A stretch of DNA of 44,632 bases from Cyanobacteria bacterium M_DeepCast_200m_mx_001 (GCA_016882415.1 VGQL01000004.1:1-44632), one strand, 5' to 3'; counted from the stretch's first letter, positions 34,212 to 44,447 are shown. The notes: generated by a model from the letters alone, not told the origin. Made by a program: numbers and translations.

Positions 34212-35858
34212 TCAGACCCCCAGGGTCTGGGGAATGCGGCTGGGCACGGCAGGGGTGCCCAGGGGGACCACCAGGGAGTGGCCGGTCATGCGGGCCGGCT
34301 GGGGCAGCCCCAGGATCTCCAGCAGGGTGGGGGCGATGTCGGCCAGGCCGCCACCACTGCGCAGCTCCACCGCGTTGCCGTGGCCGGGCAGCTTGCGTTG
34401 CTCCCCCTCCACCAGGATCACCGGCACCGGGTTGGTGGTGTGGGCTGTCCAGGGGCGGCCGTCGGGGCCCTCCATCAGTTCGGCGTTGCCGTGGTCGGCG
34501 GTCACCAGCAGGGTGCCCCCCATGCGGTTGGTGGCCTCCAGCAGGCGGCCCACGCTGCGGTCCACGGCCCCGATGGCCTCCACGGTGGCCGCCATCTCTC
34601 CGGTGTGTCCCACCATGTCGGGGTTGGCGTAATTGATCACCACCAGGGAGTAGACGCCCTTGTTGATGGCGGCGATGCAACTGTCGGTGAGCTGTTCGGC
34701 CGACATGGCCGGAGCCTGGTCGTAGGTGGCCACCCGCGGTGAGGGCACCAGGTGGCGGTCCTCACCGGGGTAGGGCTGCTCGATGCCACCGTTCATGAAA
34801 TAGGTGACGTGGGGATATTTCTCGGTTTCGGCGGTGCGGAACTGGCGCAGGCCAGATTCGGACACCACCTGCCCCAGCAGGCCATCGAGGGACTCGGGCG
34901 GGAAGGCCACCGCCACCGGCAGCCCGGCTTCGTATTGGGTGAAGGTGACCATCTGCAGGTCGCCGATGGGCTCACGCTCGAAGGCGTTGAACTCGGGCAC
35001 CACCAGGGCCCGCACCAGCTGCCGCACCCGGTCGGGGCGGAAGTTGAAACACACCAGGCCATCGCCGTCGCCGATGGCCCCTGGGGCCACGCGTGTGGGC
35101 TCAATGAATTCGTCGGTGGTGCCGCTGGCGTAGGCCTCCTCCAGCACCTGCTGCGGGGCCAGGGGGCTGATGTCCCCGGCCTCGGTAAACAGGCGGTAGG
35201 CCTTTTCGGTGCGGTCCCAGCGGTTGTCGCGGTCCATGGCCCAGTAGCGACCGCAGAGGGTGCTGATGCGCCCCACCCCGGCGGCGGCGATCTGTTGTTC
35301 CACCGTGGCCACGAAACCCGGTGCGCTCTGGGTGGGGGTGTCGCGGCCGTCGGTGATCACATGCACGCAGACGTCAGTGAGGCCGCGGGCCTTGGCCCAG
35401 TGCAGCAACCCCCCCAGGTGGTCGATGTGGCTGTGCACCCCACCGTCGGAGCAGAGCCCGATCAGATGCAGGGTGTTGCCGCTGGCCCGCAGCCGGTCGG
35501 CCAGGGCGTTGAGTTCCGGGTTGTCGTTGAGGCTGCCATCCCGCACCGCCTGGGTGATGCGCACCAGCTCCTGGCGAATGATGCGGCCGGCACCGATGGT
35601 GAGGTGGCCCACCTCGGAATTGCCCATCTGATCGTCGGGCAGGCCCACATCGGCACCGCTGGCTTCAATCAGCGTGTGGGGATAGGCATGCCAGAGGGCA
35701 TCCATCACCGGGGTTTCAGCGGCCCGGATGGCGTTGTGCTCGTCGTCGTAGCGGTAGCCCCAGCCATCCAGGATGCAGAGCACCACCGGGGCCACCCTGC
35801 CCTGTTGCGCGCGGTTGGAGTGCGGGGATTCCTGGTCGGTGGACGGTACAGCGGTCAC
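34212..35858 (-). CDS. gpmI: 2,3-bisphosphoglycerate-independent phosphoglycerate mutase
   Basis: [31 protein letters not shown]...[24 protein letters not shown]...[14 protein letters not shown] start inferred at 35858 (track ORF extends to 35912). Confidence 0.93.
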   Translation of the reverse strand: MTAVPSTDQESPHSNRAQQGRVAPVVLCILDGWGYRYDDEHNAIRAAETPVMDALWHAYPHTLIEASGADVGLPDDQMGNSEVGHLTIGAGRIIRQELVRITQAVRDGSLNDNPELNALADRLRASGNTLHLIGLCSDGGVHSHIDHLGGLLHWAKARGLTDVCVHVITDGRDTPTQSAPGFVATVEQQIAAAGVGRISTLCGRYWAMDRDNRWDRTEKAYRLFTEAGDISPLAPQQVLEEAYASGTTDEFIEPTRVAPGAIGDGDGLVCFNFRPDRVRQLVRALVVPEFNAFEREPIGDLQMVTFTQYEAGLPVAVAFPPESLDGLLGQVVSESGLRQFRTAETEKYPHVTYFMNGGIEQPYPGEDRHLVPSPRVATYDQAPAMSAEQLTDSCIAAINKGVYSLVVINYANPDMVGHTGEMAATVEAIGAVDRSVGRLLEATNRMGGTLLVTADHGNAELMEGPDGRPWTAHTTNPVPVILVEGEQRKLPGHGNAVELRSGGGLADIAPTLLEILGLPQPARMTGHSLVVPLGTPAVPSRIPQTLGV

Positions 35859-35992
35859 CCGGTGAATCCTGCCTGCTTCCGCGACGCCTTCTAAACCCAA
35901 CCTACCCTGCACCCATCCGTGATCCCGCCGTGATCCCGGTTGCGTCAGCTTTTGGCTACAGCCGTTCAGCCCCCCTCCCCAGCCCCTGAGCC

Positions 35993-36553
35993 ATGGCCGC
36001 CGATCGCCTCGAGATCCTGTCCGCCGCAGAGTTGGATCGCACCCTGCATCGCCTGGCCTCCCAGGTGCTGGAGAGCCTGGAGGAGAGCCGCCAGCTGCTG
36101 TTGCTGGGCATCCCCACCCGGGGGGTGGCCCTGGCGGAGGTGCTGGCCCGTCGGCTGGAGCAGCTCTGCGGCCATCCGGTGGATTGCGGCAGCCTGGATC
36201 CCACCTTCCACCGGGATGATCTCGAGCGGGTGGGCACGCGCCTGGCCCCGCCCACCCAATTGCCCGCCAGCCTCGATGGCCGCGAGGTGCTGCTGGTGGA
36301 TGACGTGATCTTCACGGGCCGCACCGTGCGTGCCGCCCTGGAGGCCCTGCAGCCCTGGGGCCGGCCTCGGCGGGTGGCCCTGCTGGCCATGGTGGATCGG
36401 GGCCACCGGGAATTGCCGATTCAGCCTGATTTCTGTGGTCGGGTGGTGCCCACCAGCCGCCAGGAACAGATCGCCCTCTGCCTGCAGCAGATCGACGGTG
36501 AGGAGGGGGTGTTCCTGTTGAAGGAGCCGCAGGATCACCCCGAGGCCAACTAG
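35993..36553 (+). CDS. pyrR: PyrR: pyr operon attenuator / uracil phosphoribosyltransferase
   Basis: [20 protein letters not shown]...[22 protein letters not shown] (PRPP loop)...[24 protein letters not shown]. Confidence 0.9.
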   Translation: MAADRLEILSAAELDRTLHRLASQVLESLEESRQLLLLGIPTRGVALAEVLARRLEQLCGHPVDCGSLDPTFHRDDLERVGTRLAPPTQLPASLDGREVLLVDDVIFTGRTVRAALEALQPWGRPRRVALLAMVDRGHRELPIQPDFCGRVVPTSRQEQIALCLQQIDGEEGVFLLKEPQDHPEAN

Positions 36554-36771
36554 CTAGCGGGCTCCAGTTCGTCGCTGCGGAAGTGGGCCCGGAAGCGGCC
36601 GAAGGCCACGATCACCGGCAGGGTCGGGCTGATGGTGCGGCCCTTGTAGTCGTTCAGCACCTGGAACACCTCCCCGGTTTGGCCCTTGAGATCAAAGGCC
36701 TGGCCTCGGTGCTCGGGGTGGTGGTACACCACAACGCTCTGGCTGACCGTGACCTGATCACCGGGCTGCAT
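36550..36771 (-). CDS. ftrV: Ferredoxin-thioredoxin reductase variable chain
   Basis: MQPGDQVTVSQSVVVYHHPEHRGQAFDLKGQTGEVFQVLNDYKGRTISPTLPVIVAFGRFRAHFRSDELEP. Confidence 0.87.
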   Translation of the reverse strand: MQPGDQVTVSQSVVVYHHPEHRGQAFDLKGQTGEVFQVLNDYKGRTISPTLPVIVAFGRFRAHFRSDELEPAS

Positions 36772-36812
36772 GGAGGGCGCTGCGAGCGGAGGGCCCATCT
36801 TGTCACGGGCCT

Positions 36813-37646
36813 TCAGCGGCGGCAGCTGGTTTCCGGGCCGGCTTCCACCACCTTGCCCCCCAGCTCACGGCAGGCGGCGCTGAAGGCCTGCCAGTCATCG
36901 AGGCCGCGGGCCATGTGCTCGGTGATCAGCTGGTTGAGGCGCTCCGGCGGCACGTTGGATTGCAGGCCGCCGCCATGGCTGTCGTGCTCCCGCTCGGCGC
37001 TGTTTCGGAGGCTGGCGATGCCCTGCTCCACCTGTCGGCGGAGGCCGAGGGTGCGCTGTTTCCACCAGGGATGGTCGATGCGGTTCAGGGCATCGAGGGC
37101 CTCCCACCAGCGCCGTTGCGGGATCAGCTGGGCGGCCCGCTGCTGTTGGAAGCGGTTGCGGTTCCAGTCCTCCCGCAGGCTGTCCCCAAGGCTGGTGCCA
37201 TCGGCGTTCTGGGCGGCGTTGAGGCTGGTCAGCAGGGCCAGGGCCCCCTCCAGATCACCATCGCGGTAGCGCTGCAGGGCACGGATCTCCAGCTGGCGCT
37301 GCCAGGTGAGCAGGCGCTGCTGGTCGGCGGCGGTGCTGGTGCCGGAATTCACCAACTGCTGCTGCAGCCGCAGGGCCTCGCCCCAGCGCTGCTGCCGCCA
37401 GAGCGCCTCAGCCTTCAGCCGTCGGCATTGCCCCTGCTCCTGGGGGGCCTTGCCCCCGAGCCAGCGCAGGGCCGCCAGCTGTTCGCCGTACAGCAGGCAA
37501 TCATCGAGTCGCCCGTCCGCCGCCGCCCGGGCGAGGCGGTCGGGCAGTTGTTTCTCCCACCAGTAGGCGCTGCCCACCCCGGCGGTCACCAGCCCCAGCG
37601 TGAGCACCAGCCAGAAACGGGGAAGCCGGTGCCGGCGGATGGCCAA
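36813..37646 (-). CDS. Conserved hypothetical protein with N-terminal TM anchor
   Basis: FWLVLTLGLVTAGVGSAYWW anchor, then Arg/Gln/Leu-rich helical region; directly downstream of the Hsp70-like gene. Confidence 0.65.
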   Translation of the reverse strand: MAIRRHRLPRFWLVLTLGLVTAGVGSAYWWEKQLPDRLARAAADGRLDDCLLYGEQLAALRWLGGKAPQEQGQCRRLKAEALWRQQRWGEALRLQQQLVNSGTSTAADQQRLLTWQRQLEIRALQRYRDGDLEGALALLTSLNAAQNADGTSLGDSLREDWNRNRFQQQRAAQLIPQRRWWEALDALNRIDHPWWKQRTLGLRRQVEQGIASLRNSAEREHDSHGGGLQSNVPPERLNQLITEHMARGLDDWQAFSAACRELGGKVVEAGPETSCRR

Positions 37647-37729
37647 GGGGGTGGGGAGGCTCGCCCCTCCGTTCTATGGATGGGGGGGGCCACCATCACG
37701 GCGGCGGGGGCAGAGCGCCAGCCGGCCCC

Positions 37730-39283
37730 TCAGCGCACGCGCCCCAGGGCCACGGGTGGCAACGGCTGCTGGCTGAGCAAATCCGTGCCCTCCAGCCGCA
37801 GGATGCCCTGTCCATCGATCGCAAACCGCAGCTCCAGCCGGTCGTCGCCGGGGGAGCCGGGGGGCTGCAGCGGCAGGGCCGCCGCCAGCTCCGGCCAGGC
37901 CTCCACGGCGGCGCTGCCGGCGGGCCGCCGCCGCAGCACGGGCAGGCCCTCCACGTACACCACCTCACTGCGTCGCTCCTGACTCGGTTCCCCCAGCAGC
38001 AGCTCCAGTTCCGTCTGCTGGGGGCGGCTGCAGGCCAGCCGCAGAGTGAGGGGTTGCTCACTGGGCCAGGTCTGGCCCGGCACAAACAGGGGGTGCCAGC
38101 GGTGTTCACCGCTGCGCTGGTCCCAGCAGCGCAGGGACACCCCCCGCGTCAGCACATCCTTCACCGCCACCCCTGGGGTGAGCCGCAGGGCCCCCAGGGC
38201 CACCGCCTCCACGGGCCGCTCCCCCCGCAACGGCACCCCCGGTAAGCGCTCCTGCAGCCAGCGGCGCAGCAGGGGGATGCGGCTGCTGCCCCCCACCGGC
38301 AGCACAGCATCGATGGCGCCGGCCTCCACCCCGGCCGCCCGGGCGCCAGCCAACACCTGCTCCAGCAGCTCATCCAGCAGGGGCAGCAGGCCCCGCTGCA
38401 CCAGCAGCTCCTCCAATTGATGGCGCGTCAGCCGCAGCTCCAGCGGCTGGAGGCTGCCGGCGGGGCTCCACAGGGCCAGGGCCGCTTCTTCGCTGCTGAG
38501 GGCGCATTTGAGCCGCTCGCAGGCGCTGAGTAGGTCGGTGCCGGGGGTGGCCTGGGGCTGCAGTGCTTCGGCGATCCAGCGGTCGATGTCGCGGCCCCCC
38601 AGGGCCAGCCCCGCCTTGCCCAGCACGGTGGCGGTGCGCAACGCCTGGCGGCTGTCGCTGAGGTCGCGGCCGCCGAAGCGCAGCAGCTGGGCCATCACCG
38701 CCGCCCGGCCTTCACCCCCCTGAAGGGCCACCAGGGAGAGGTCGGTGGTGCCGCCCCCCAGGTCGAGCACCAGCACGCGGCTGCCGGGGGACAGGCCGGC
38801 GCCGATGGCGGCGGCGGTGGGCTCATCCACCAGGGCCACCTCCGGCACGTTGAGGCCGGCGCTGGCCTCCAGCAGCCACTGGCGGTAGCCGCGGTAGCTG
38901 TCGATCGGGGCGGTGAGCACGAGCCGGTCCGGCTGCAGCCCCTGGGGCAGGCGCTGCCAGATCTGCTCCAGCAGCAGCTGGCCGCACTGCTCCGGGCTGA
39001 GGCGCTCGGGCTCGCTTTGGGTGGTGCCGGCCCCGATCCAGCGCTTGAAATCGCGGTGCAGGCCGGCATCACCCCGCTCCAGCAGGCCGGCATCGATCAC
39101 CTGACGGCCGATCAGGGGGATGGCGGAGCCGCCGCTGGCCCGCCAGATCAGGCTGGGGATCACCGCGGGGTCGGCGCAGCTGAGGGGGGGGAGCTCCAGC
39201 AGCTGCGGCCGCTGATCAGCCGCCCCCTGGTAGGCCACCACGGTGGTGGTGCTGCCCAGGTCGATGGCGAGGGTGCCGGCCAT
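37730..39283 (-). CDS. Hsp70 family protein (short, divergent DnaK-like)
   Basis: LAIDLGSTTTVVAYQG, LVDEPTAAAIGAGL, VLDLGGGTTDLSLVAL, AVLPVGGSSRIPLLRRWL. Confidence 0.88.
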   Translation of the reverse strand: MAGTLAIDLGSTTTVVAYQGAADQRPQLLELPPLSCADPAVIPSLIWRASGGSAIPLIGRQVIDAGLLERGDAGLHRDFKRWIGAGTTQSEPERLSPEQCGQLLLEQIWQRLPQGLQPDRLVLTAPIDSYRGYRQWLLEASAGLNVPEVALVDEPTAAAIGAGLSPGSRVLVLDLGGGTTDLSLVALQGGEGRAAVMAQLLRFGGRDLSDSRQALRTATVLGKAGLALGGRDIDRWIAEALQPQATPGTDLLSACERLKCALSSEEAALALWSPAGSLQPLELRLTRHQLEELLVQRGLLPLLDELLEQVLAGARAAGVEAGAIDAVLPVGGSSRIPLLRRWLQERLPGVPLRGERPVEAVALGALRLTPGVAVKDVLTRGVSLRCWDQRSGEHRWHPLFVPGQTWPSEQPLTLRLACSRPQQTELELLLGEPSQERRSEVVYVEGLPVLRRRPAGSAAVEAWPELAAALPLQPPGSPGDDRLELRFAIDGQGILRLEGTDLLSQQPLPPVALGRVR

Positions 39284-39368
39284 GGGCGCAAAGCTGAAGG
39301 GAAACCGCCGCCCCCGAGCGTGGCGCAACCCGGAGCTTCATGGTGAGACCAGTGGGTCCGCTGTTGCG

Positions 39369-39674
39369 ATGGATCGGCTTTCCCTGGCGGTGCTCTCCTT
39401 TTATCGGGAGGATCCGGAGCTGGCGCGCCGGTTGGATCCGCTGCTGGCCTGCCGCCTCAGCCGGGGTTGGGGCAGCCTGCGCATCGACTGCCGCGACCGG
39501 GCCCACCGCGAGTTGATCAGCGGGGTGGTGGGGTTGCTGCGGCCGCCGCTGGCCGCCCTGGGTCTGGTGCGGGAGATCCGTTTGCTGGCCCCGGGGCAGG
39601 AGCCCCTGGTGTTTCCCGTGAGCGTGCCCTTGCCCGGCAGCCTGCTGGCCTACGATGAATCGATTGGTGAGTAG
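39369..39674 (+). CDS. Conserved hypothetical protein
   Basis: MDRLSLAVLSFYREDPELARRLDPLLACRLSRGWGSLRIDCRDRAHRELI; immediately upstream of rpoZ. Confidence 0.65.
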   Translation: MDRLSLAVLSFYREDPELARRLDPLLACRLSRGWGSLRIDCRDRAHRELISGVVGLLRPPLAALGLVREIRLLAPGQEPLVFPVSVPLPGSLLAYDESIGE

Positions 39675-39677
39675 TGC

Positions 39678-39908
39678 ATGTATCTCGGCGTCAACGTCAG
39701 CCCCAAGGAGCTCGCCCAGCGCGCCGAGAGCCTCGTGCGTTACTCCAGCAACCGCTACCTGACCACGGTGCGCATCGCCTTCCGGGCCAAGCAGCGCCGT
39801 TTCGATGATTTCGATGGCCTCCTGGAGGATTCCATGGTGAAGCCCGTGCAGCGGGCGATCATCGAACTCAGCGATGAGCAGGACCAGCCTGATCTGCTGC
39901 CCGGCTGA
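39678..39908 (+). CDS. rpoZ: DNA-directed RNA polymerase subunit omega
   Basis: [57 protein letters not shown]. Confidence 0.87.
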   Translation: MYLGVNVSPKELAQRAESLVRYSSNRYLTTVRIAFRAKQRRFDDFDGLLEDSMVKPVQRAIIELSDEQDQPDLLPG

Positions 39909-39951
39909 GCCGCTGCGGCGCCCCTGACCAGTGGTGGAGAAGGTCTGAGCG

Positions 39952-40323
39952 GTGATTCAGAAGGAGGGAGAGGGTTGGCGGTTGGCCTGGGATGGCGACC
40001 GCCAGCCCTTTTCCGTGTTGGTGGGGGGTGACGGCTGGGCCGTGGAGCTCACCGCCGCCGAAGCCGAGGGCCTGCGCCAGGCTGTGGCGGATCTGGTGGC
40101 CCAGCACGGGGCCCTGGTGGATCAGCTGATGGCCGAGGAAGCCATCGCCCTCGAGCTGGAGCGGGGCCCCTGGTGGCTCGAGCTGGAGGGCGACCGGAGC
40201 CGCTGGTCGCTGCGGATGCTGTACGGCCCGGGACCCGGTCAGCGCGGCCTGGAGGGCCATTGGGGGCCGGCGGCCGCCCCCGCCTTCAGTCAGGCGTTGC
40301 AGCAGCTCTACGGCCAGCCGTGA
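39952..40323 (+). CDS. DUF1818 family protein (GTG start)
   Basis: MIQKEGEGWRLAWDGDRQPFSVLVGGDGWAVELTAAEAEGLRQAV...ALELERGPWWLELEGDRSRWSLRMLY. Confidence 0.8.
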   Translation: MIQKEGEGWRLAWDGDRQPFSVLVGGDGWAVELTAAEAEGLRQAVADLVAQHGALVDQLMAEEAIALELERGPWWLELEGDRSRWSLRMLYGPGPGQRGLEGHWGPAAAPAFSQALQQLYGQP

Positions 40324-41173
40324 GCTCGTGCAGGGCGCAGTAATCGAGCCCGTCCAGCCCCGCCGCCGTCGCCCCCTGCAGCAGGGCCAGCAGCCCCTCC
40401 AGGCCGCTGGCGTCGAGGCCGGCCCGTTGGGCCGCCCCCTGGAAGAGGGTCAGGTCCTTGCGGAGGTGGGCGGTGGGGAAGTTGGGGTCGCCGTAGTGGC
40501 GCAGCAGCTCCCGCTCCAGCTTCTTGTCGAAGGTGGGGGCGTAGAGCGCGCTCTGGCGCAGCAGCTCCATGAAGGCTGGCACCGCCACGCCGCTGCGTTG
40601 CACCAGATGCAGCGACAGGCTGAAGCTATGGGTGAGGCTGGCGATCAATTGATTGAGGGCCAGCTTGGCGGCCATGGCGCTGCCCACCTCACCCAGGGCC
40701 ACGGGCTCTTCGGCCAGCTGCCGCAGCAGCGGCATCGCTCGCTCCACCAGCGCCGCCGGGCCGCCCGCCATCAGCTGCAGCTGCCCCCGCAGGGCCTCCG
40801 GGCGGCTGCCCAGCACCGGAGCCTCCAGGTAGTGGCCACCCCAGTGCTGCACCGCTGCCGCTAGGGCCTGGCTTTCATCGGGGCCGATGGTGCCCATCTG
40901 GATCACCCCCTTGCCGTCCAGGGCCGGCCCCAGGGCATCCAGCACCACCCGGGTGGTGGGGCCATCGCTGAGCACGGTGATCACCCACGAGGCCGGGGCC
41001 ACCGCCGCCGCGGCATCGGCGGCCAGCTGGGCGCCCGCCTCCACAAGCGGGGCGCAGCGCTCGGGTGAGCGGTTCCACACCCACAGCTGCTCCCCTTGCT
41101 GCAGCAGCCGGGTGGCGATGGCACTGCCCAGCAGGCCGGTGCCCAGCAGGGCGATGGGTGTGGCGATGGCCAT
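40286..41173 (-). CDS. NAD(P)-dependent oxidoreductase, 3-hydroxyisobutyrate dehydrogenase family
   Basis: IALLGTGLLGSAIATRLLQQGEQLWVWNRSPERC...LEAPVLGSRPEALRGQLQLMAGG...GEVGSAMAAKLALNQLI. Confidence 0.88.
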   Translation of the reverse strand: MAIATPIALLGTGLLGSAIATRLLQQGEQLWVWNRSPERCAPLVEAGAQLAADAAAAVAPASWVITVLSDGPTTRVVLDALGPALDGKGVIQMGTIGPDESQALAAAVQHWGGHYLEAPVLGSRPEALRGQLQLMAGGPAALVERAMPLLRQLAEEPVALGEVGSAMAAKLALNQLIASLTHSFSLSLHLVQRSGVAVPAFMELLRQSALYAPTFDKKLERELLRHYGDPNFPTAHLRKDLTLFQGAAQRAGLDASGLEGLLALLQGATAAGLDGLDYCALHELTAGRRAAATPD

Positions 41174-41529
41174 GGGGGCGGGTGAGATTGCTGGCGAGAT
41201 TGTGGCGCTGATCAGCACTGCTGATCAGCGTCGTTCTCCCAACGGCCTCAACCCCCTTCCCCCGGTTTTGCACTGGTTTTCCACAGGGTGTGGGTCCCCG
41301 GGGCTTGCCCCGGCTGCGGCCTGGGGAGAACCGCCGAAGTTCCCCCGTTCCCGTTGACAGTGGAGCAGGCCCCTGACAGCCCCGCCCTGGGCTGGGGGGC
41401 TTGCGGCGGTGGAACTCTGCTGCGGGCTTCCGTCTCGCCATGAGAGCGGCTGCGAACCGTTGGTGTGGGCCCCGGTTGACCGGCGCGCCCGGCTGTGGAG
41501 AACTGGAGCTCGGCGAACGGGAGACCCGG

Positions 41530-41757
41530 ATGGAGATGACGGCCACGGTGAGCATGCAGGCGGAGGTGCCTGAGCCCCTGCTGCAGTCGATGCAGGGTTT
41601 CATCGAGGCCCATCCCAACTGGGATCAATACCGGTTGTTTCAGGCGGCCCTGGCGGGATTTCTGGTGCAGAACGGCGTGCAGACCCGGGAGATCACCCGC
41701 TGCTATCTGGCCAACCTGTTTCCCCAGCAGAAGCGGTTCAGCGATCCGATCGGCTGA
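41530..41757 (+). CDS. DUF2811 domain-containing protein
   Basis: MEMTATVSMQAEVPEPLLQSMQGFIEAHPNWDQYRLFQAALAGFLVQNGVQTREITRCYLANLF. Confidence 0.78.
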   Translation: MEMTATVSMQAEVPEPLLQSMQGFIEAHPNWDQYRLFQAALAGFLVQNGVQTREITRCYLANLFPQQKRFSDPIG

Positions 41758-41763
41758 GGGCCC

Positions 41764-42525
41764 TCAGGGGTTGGTGCCGGGGGCGGGCAGCTGCCGGAAG
41801 GCGTTGGTGGTGGCGAGGGCCACCACCGGTGAAGCGGCCACCACCGCCAGCACCGTGATCGGCACCCCCAGCCCCGGCACCACCGCTTCCGCCACCAGCC
41901 CCAGCGCCAGGATCGGCACGGCCGTGGCCACGGCCAGCAGCGCCACCAGCTGCAGCAGGCCCCCCCAGTGCTGCTCCAGCACCACGAAACCCTCCCGGAA
42001 GGCCTCGGTGGGGCTGAGCTGACGCTCGAGCACCAGGCAGGGGTTGAACACCTGGCTGAGGCCCACCGCGGCGAAGGCCAGCAGGGCCAGCAGGGCGGGC
42101 ACCGCACTCAGGGCCGGCAGCAGAAACACCACCAGCGACCAGGCCACAAAGCCCACCAGCGCGGTGAAGGCCAGGGCCGCCAGCAGCGTCAACAGCCCGC
42201 AGGCCACCTGGCGACTGCGGCGCCCATGCCACTGGTAGAGCGCGCTCCATCGGGGCCGCTGGCCGGCGGCCAGGGCCAGCCCCGCCCGGCTCAGCCCCTC
42301 CACCAGCCACAGCAGGCCGCCCGCATACAGCACGATTCCGATCCCGTGCAGCAGCGCCCCGAGCACGGCGCTGGGGATGCGGTCACCGGCGGCCACCAGG
42401 GCCCAGCCCAGGCCATGGAGGCCCCAGGCTGCGGCGCTGAAGCTCAGCAGGGGCAGGGGCTGCTGCCGCATCAGGGCGAGGCCCTTGCGCAGGGCTCCCA
42501 TGGGTCGCAGCGGCGGCGTCAGCAT
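41764..42525 (-). CDS. Hypothetical multi-pass membrane protein
   Basis: 253 aa with several hydrophobic segments (LVGFVAWSLVVFLLPALSAVPALLALLAFAAVGL etc.). Confidence 0.7.
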   Translation of the reverse strand: MLTPPLRPMGALRKGLALMRQQPLPLLSFSAAAWGLHGLGWALVAAGDRIPSAVLGALLHGIGIVLYAGGLLWLVEGLSRAGLALAAGQRPRWSALYQWHGRRSRQVACGLLTLLAALAFTALVGFVAWSLVVFLLPALSAVPALLALLAFAAVGLSQVFNPCLVLERQLSPTEAFREGFVVLEQHWGGLLQLVALLAVATAVPILALGLVAEAVVPGLGVPITVLAVVAASPVVALATTNAFRQLPAPGTNP

Positions 42526-42977
42526 GGCCCCAGCAGGTCCAGCAGCCGGGCGGCACTGGCTTCGGGCACCGGCAGGATCGAGAGGCGGTTGCCCTGGCGC
42601 ACCACCGGCAACTCCTCCACGCTGAACTGCTCCCTGAGGGCATCGAGGCTGAGCAGGGCCGCAAAGGTGCCCACGTAGCGCAGCCGCACGCAGTCCCAGC
42701 GCGGGGCCTCCGGCTTGGATTTGGGGTCGAAGTAGTGGTTGGCCGGGTCGAACTGGCTCGGGTCGGTGATCCCCGTTTCCACCACCTCCATCAACCCCAC
42801 GATGCCCGGCGGGGTGGCATTGGAGTGATAAAAGAAGGCGCGATCGCCGATGTGCATGGTCCGCATGAAATTGCGGGCCTGGTAGTTGCGAATCCCATCC
42901 CAGAGGGTGGTGCCGTCCTGCTGAAGATGGCTGATCCCGTACACGTCGGGCTCACTCTTCATCAGCCAGTAGGCCAT
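42519..42977 (-). CDS. EVE domain-containing protein
   Basis: MAYWLMKSEPDVYGISHLQQDGTTLWDGIRNYQARNFMRTMHIGDRAFFYHSNATPPGIVGLMEVVE. Confidence 0.92.
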   Translation of the reverse strand: MAYWLMKSEPDVYGISHLQQDGTTLWDGIRNYQARNFMRTMHIGDRAFFYHSNATPPGIVGLMEVVETGITDPSQFDPANHYFDPKSKPEAPRWDCVRLRYVGTFAALLSLDALREQFSVEELPVVRQGNRLSILPVPEASAARLLDLLGPC

Positions 42978-43025
42978 CGCTGCTGCGGGCAATGGGGCCG
43001 AGGCTAGCCCCCGCCAGGAGCCCCA

Positions 43026-44447
43026 TCAGGGCTGCGGATCGGCCGTTGCGGTGAGCTCCAGCACCCGCTGGCGGAAGTGTTCGCCGCGGGCTTCGAAATC
43101 GCGGTATTGATCGAAGCTGGCGCAGGCCGGTGAGAGCAGCACGGCGCGGCACTGATGGCGCTGGGCCAGCTGCTGCGCCAACGGAATCGCCTCATCCAGC
43201 CCCTCCACCTGATGCACCGCGCCCCCGTAGTGGCCCTGCTCCAGCAGGGAGCAGAAGGCGTCGCGGGCGGCACCGAACAGCACCACCGCCGCCGCCTCCC
43301 GCCGCAGACCCGCCAGCCAGCCCTCGGCATCCCCCTGCTTGGCTTCGCCGCCGGCCAGCACCACCAGGGGCCCCTGCAGGGCCCGCAGGGCCACCTCGGC
43401 GGCGTCGTAGTTGGTGGCCTTGCTGTCGTTGAACCAGGTGACCCCATCGAGCTGACGGATCCGCTCCAGCCGGTGGGGAACCCCGGGGAAGCTGCGCAGG
43501 GCGGCCTCCATCACGGCCCCCTCCAGGCCCAGCTCGAGCCCCACCGCCACGGCCATCAGCAGGTTCTGGCGGTTGTGCGCCCCCGGCATGGCCAGGGCCC
43601 GGGCGTCCAGCAGGGGGCCCTGGGCGCTGTGCACCTGATCGACCTCGATCCACAGGTGGGGATCAAGGCCGGCCTCCAGGGCCCACTGGCGCGGTTGGGC
43701 TGTCACCCAGCGGGCCTGGTCCCAGCTGGCGGCGCGCTGGCGCAGGTCGGGGTCATCGGCGTTGAGGATGCGCACCGCGGAGCGCTCCAGCAGGCTGCGC
43801 TTGATGGCCCGGTAGGCCTCAAGGCTGCCGTGGCGCTCCAGGTGATCTGGGGTGAGGGTGGTCCACAGCCCGATGCGGGGGGCCAGCTGCGGCGCCGCCT
43901 CGATCTGATAGCTGCTCAGCTCCACCACCAGCCACTGGGGCAGCACCTGCCCGGGGCCCAGCCGTTGCAGGGCCAGTTCGGCGGCGGAGAAGCCCACGTT
44001 GCCGCACATGGGGGCATCCAGGCCGGCCTCCGCCAGCAGGTGCGCCACCAGGTGGGTCACCGTGGTTTTGCCGTTGGTGCCGGTGATGCCGATCCAGGGC
44101 ACCGGCCGGGTGGCCTCCCAGGCGGTGGTGATTTCCCCCACGGTGGCGATGCCCCGCTGGCGCAGGGCCAGCAGGCAGGGGTGGTCCCAGCGGATGCCCG
44201 GGCTCACCACCACCCGTGGCGGTGTGAAGCCGAGGGCCTCGATGCTGGCGGCCTCCAGGGGCGTGCCCAGCCGCACGGCAATCCCTTCCTGGCGCAGCTG
44301 CTCGGCGTTGCGTTGCTGGGCTTCGCCGGTGCCGCTCTCCAGCACCAGCACCGGCTGCTGCCGTTGCCGCAGCAGGCGGGCGGCACCCATGCCGGAGCGC
44401 CCCAGCCCCAGCACCAGGGTGGCTGGAGCGGCGTCAGCGGCGGTCAT
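43026..44447 (-). CDS. murD: UDP-N-acetylmuramoyl-L-alanine--D-glutamate ligase
   Basis: LVLGLGRSGMGAARLLRQR...WIGITGTNGKTTVTHLVAHLL...VVSPGIRWDHPCL...VTWFNDSKATNYDAAEVAL. Confidence 0.95.
   Translation of the reverse strand: MTAADAAPATLVLGLGRSGMGAARLLRQRQQPVLVLESGTGEAQQRNAEQLRQEGIAVRLGTPLEAASIEALGFTPPRVVVSPGIRWDHPCLLALRQRGIATVGEITTAWEATRPVPWIGITGTNGKTTVTHLVAHLLAEAGLDAPMCGNVGFSAAELALQRLGPGQVLPQWLVVELSSYQIEAAPQLAPRIGLWTTLTPDHLERHGSLEAYRAIKRSLLERSAVRILNADDPDLRQRAASWDQARWVTAQPRQWALEAGLDPHLWIEVDQVHSAQGPLLDARALAMPGAHNRQNLLMAVAVGLELGLEGAVMEAALRSFPGVPHRLERIRQLDGVTWFNDSKATNYDAAEVALRALQGPLVVLAGGEAKQGDAEGWLAGLRREAAAVVLFGAARDAFCSLLEQGHYGGAVHQVEGLDEAIPLAQQLAQRHQCRAVLLSPACASFDQYRDFEARGEHFRQRVLELTATADPQP

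Noticed and set aside
34752-35894. 380-aa plus ORF opposite gpmI
   Set aside because: Shadow ORF without domain motifs.
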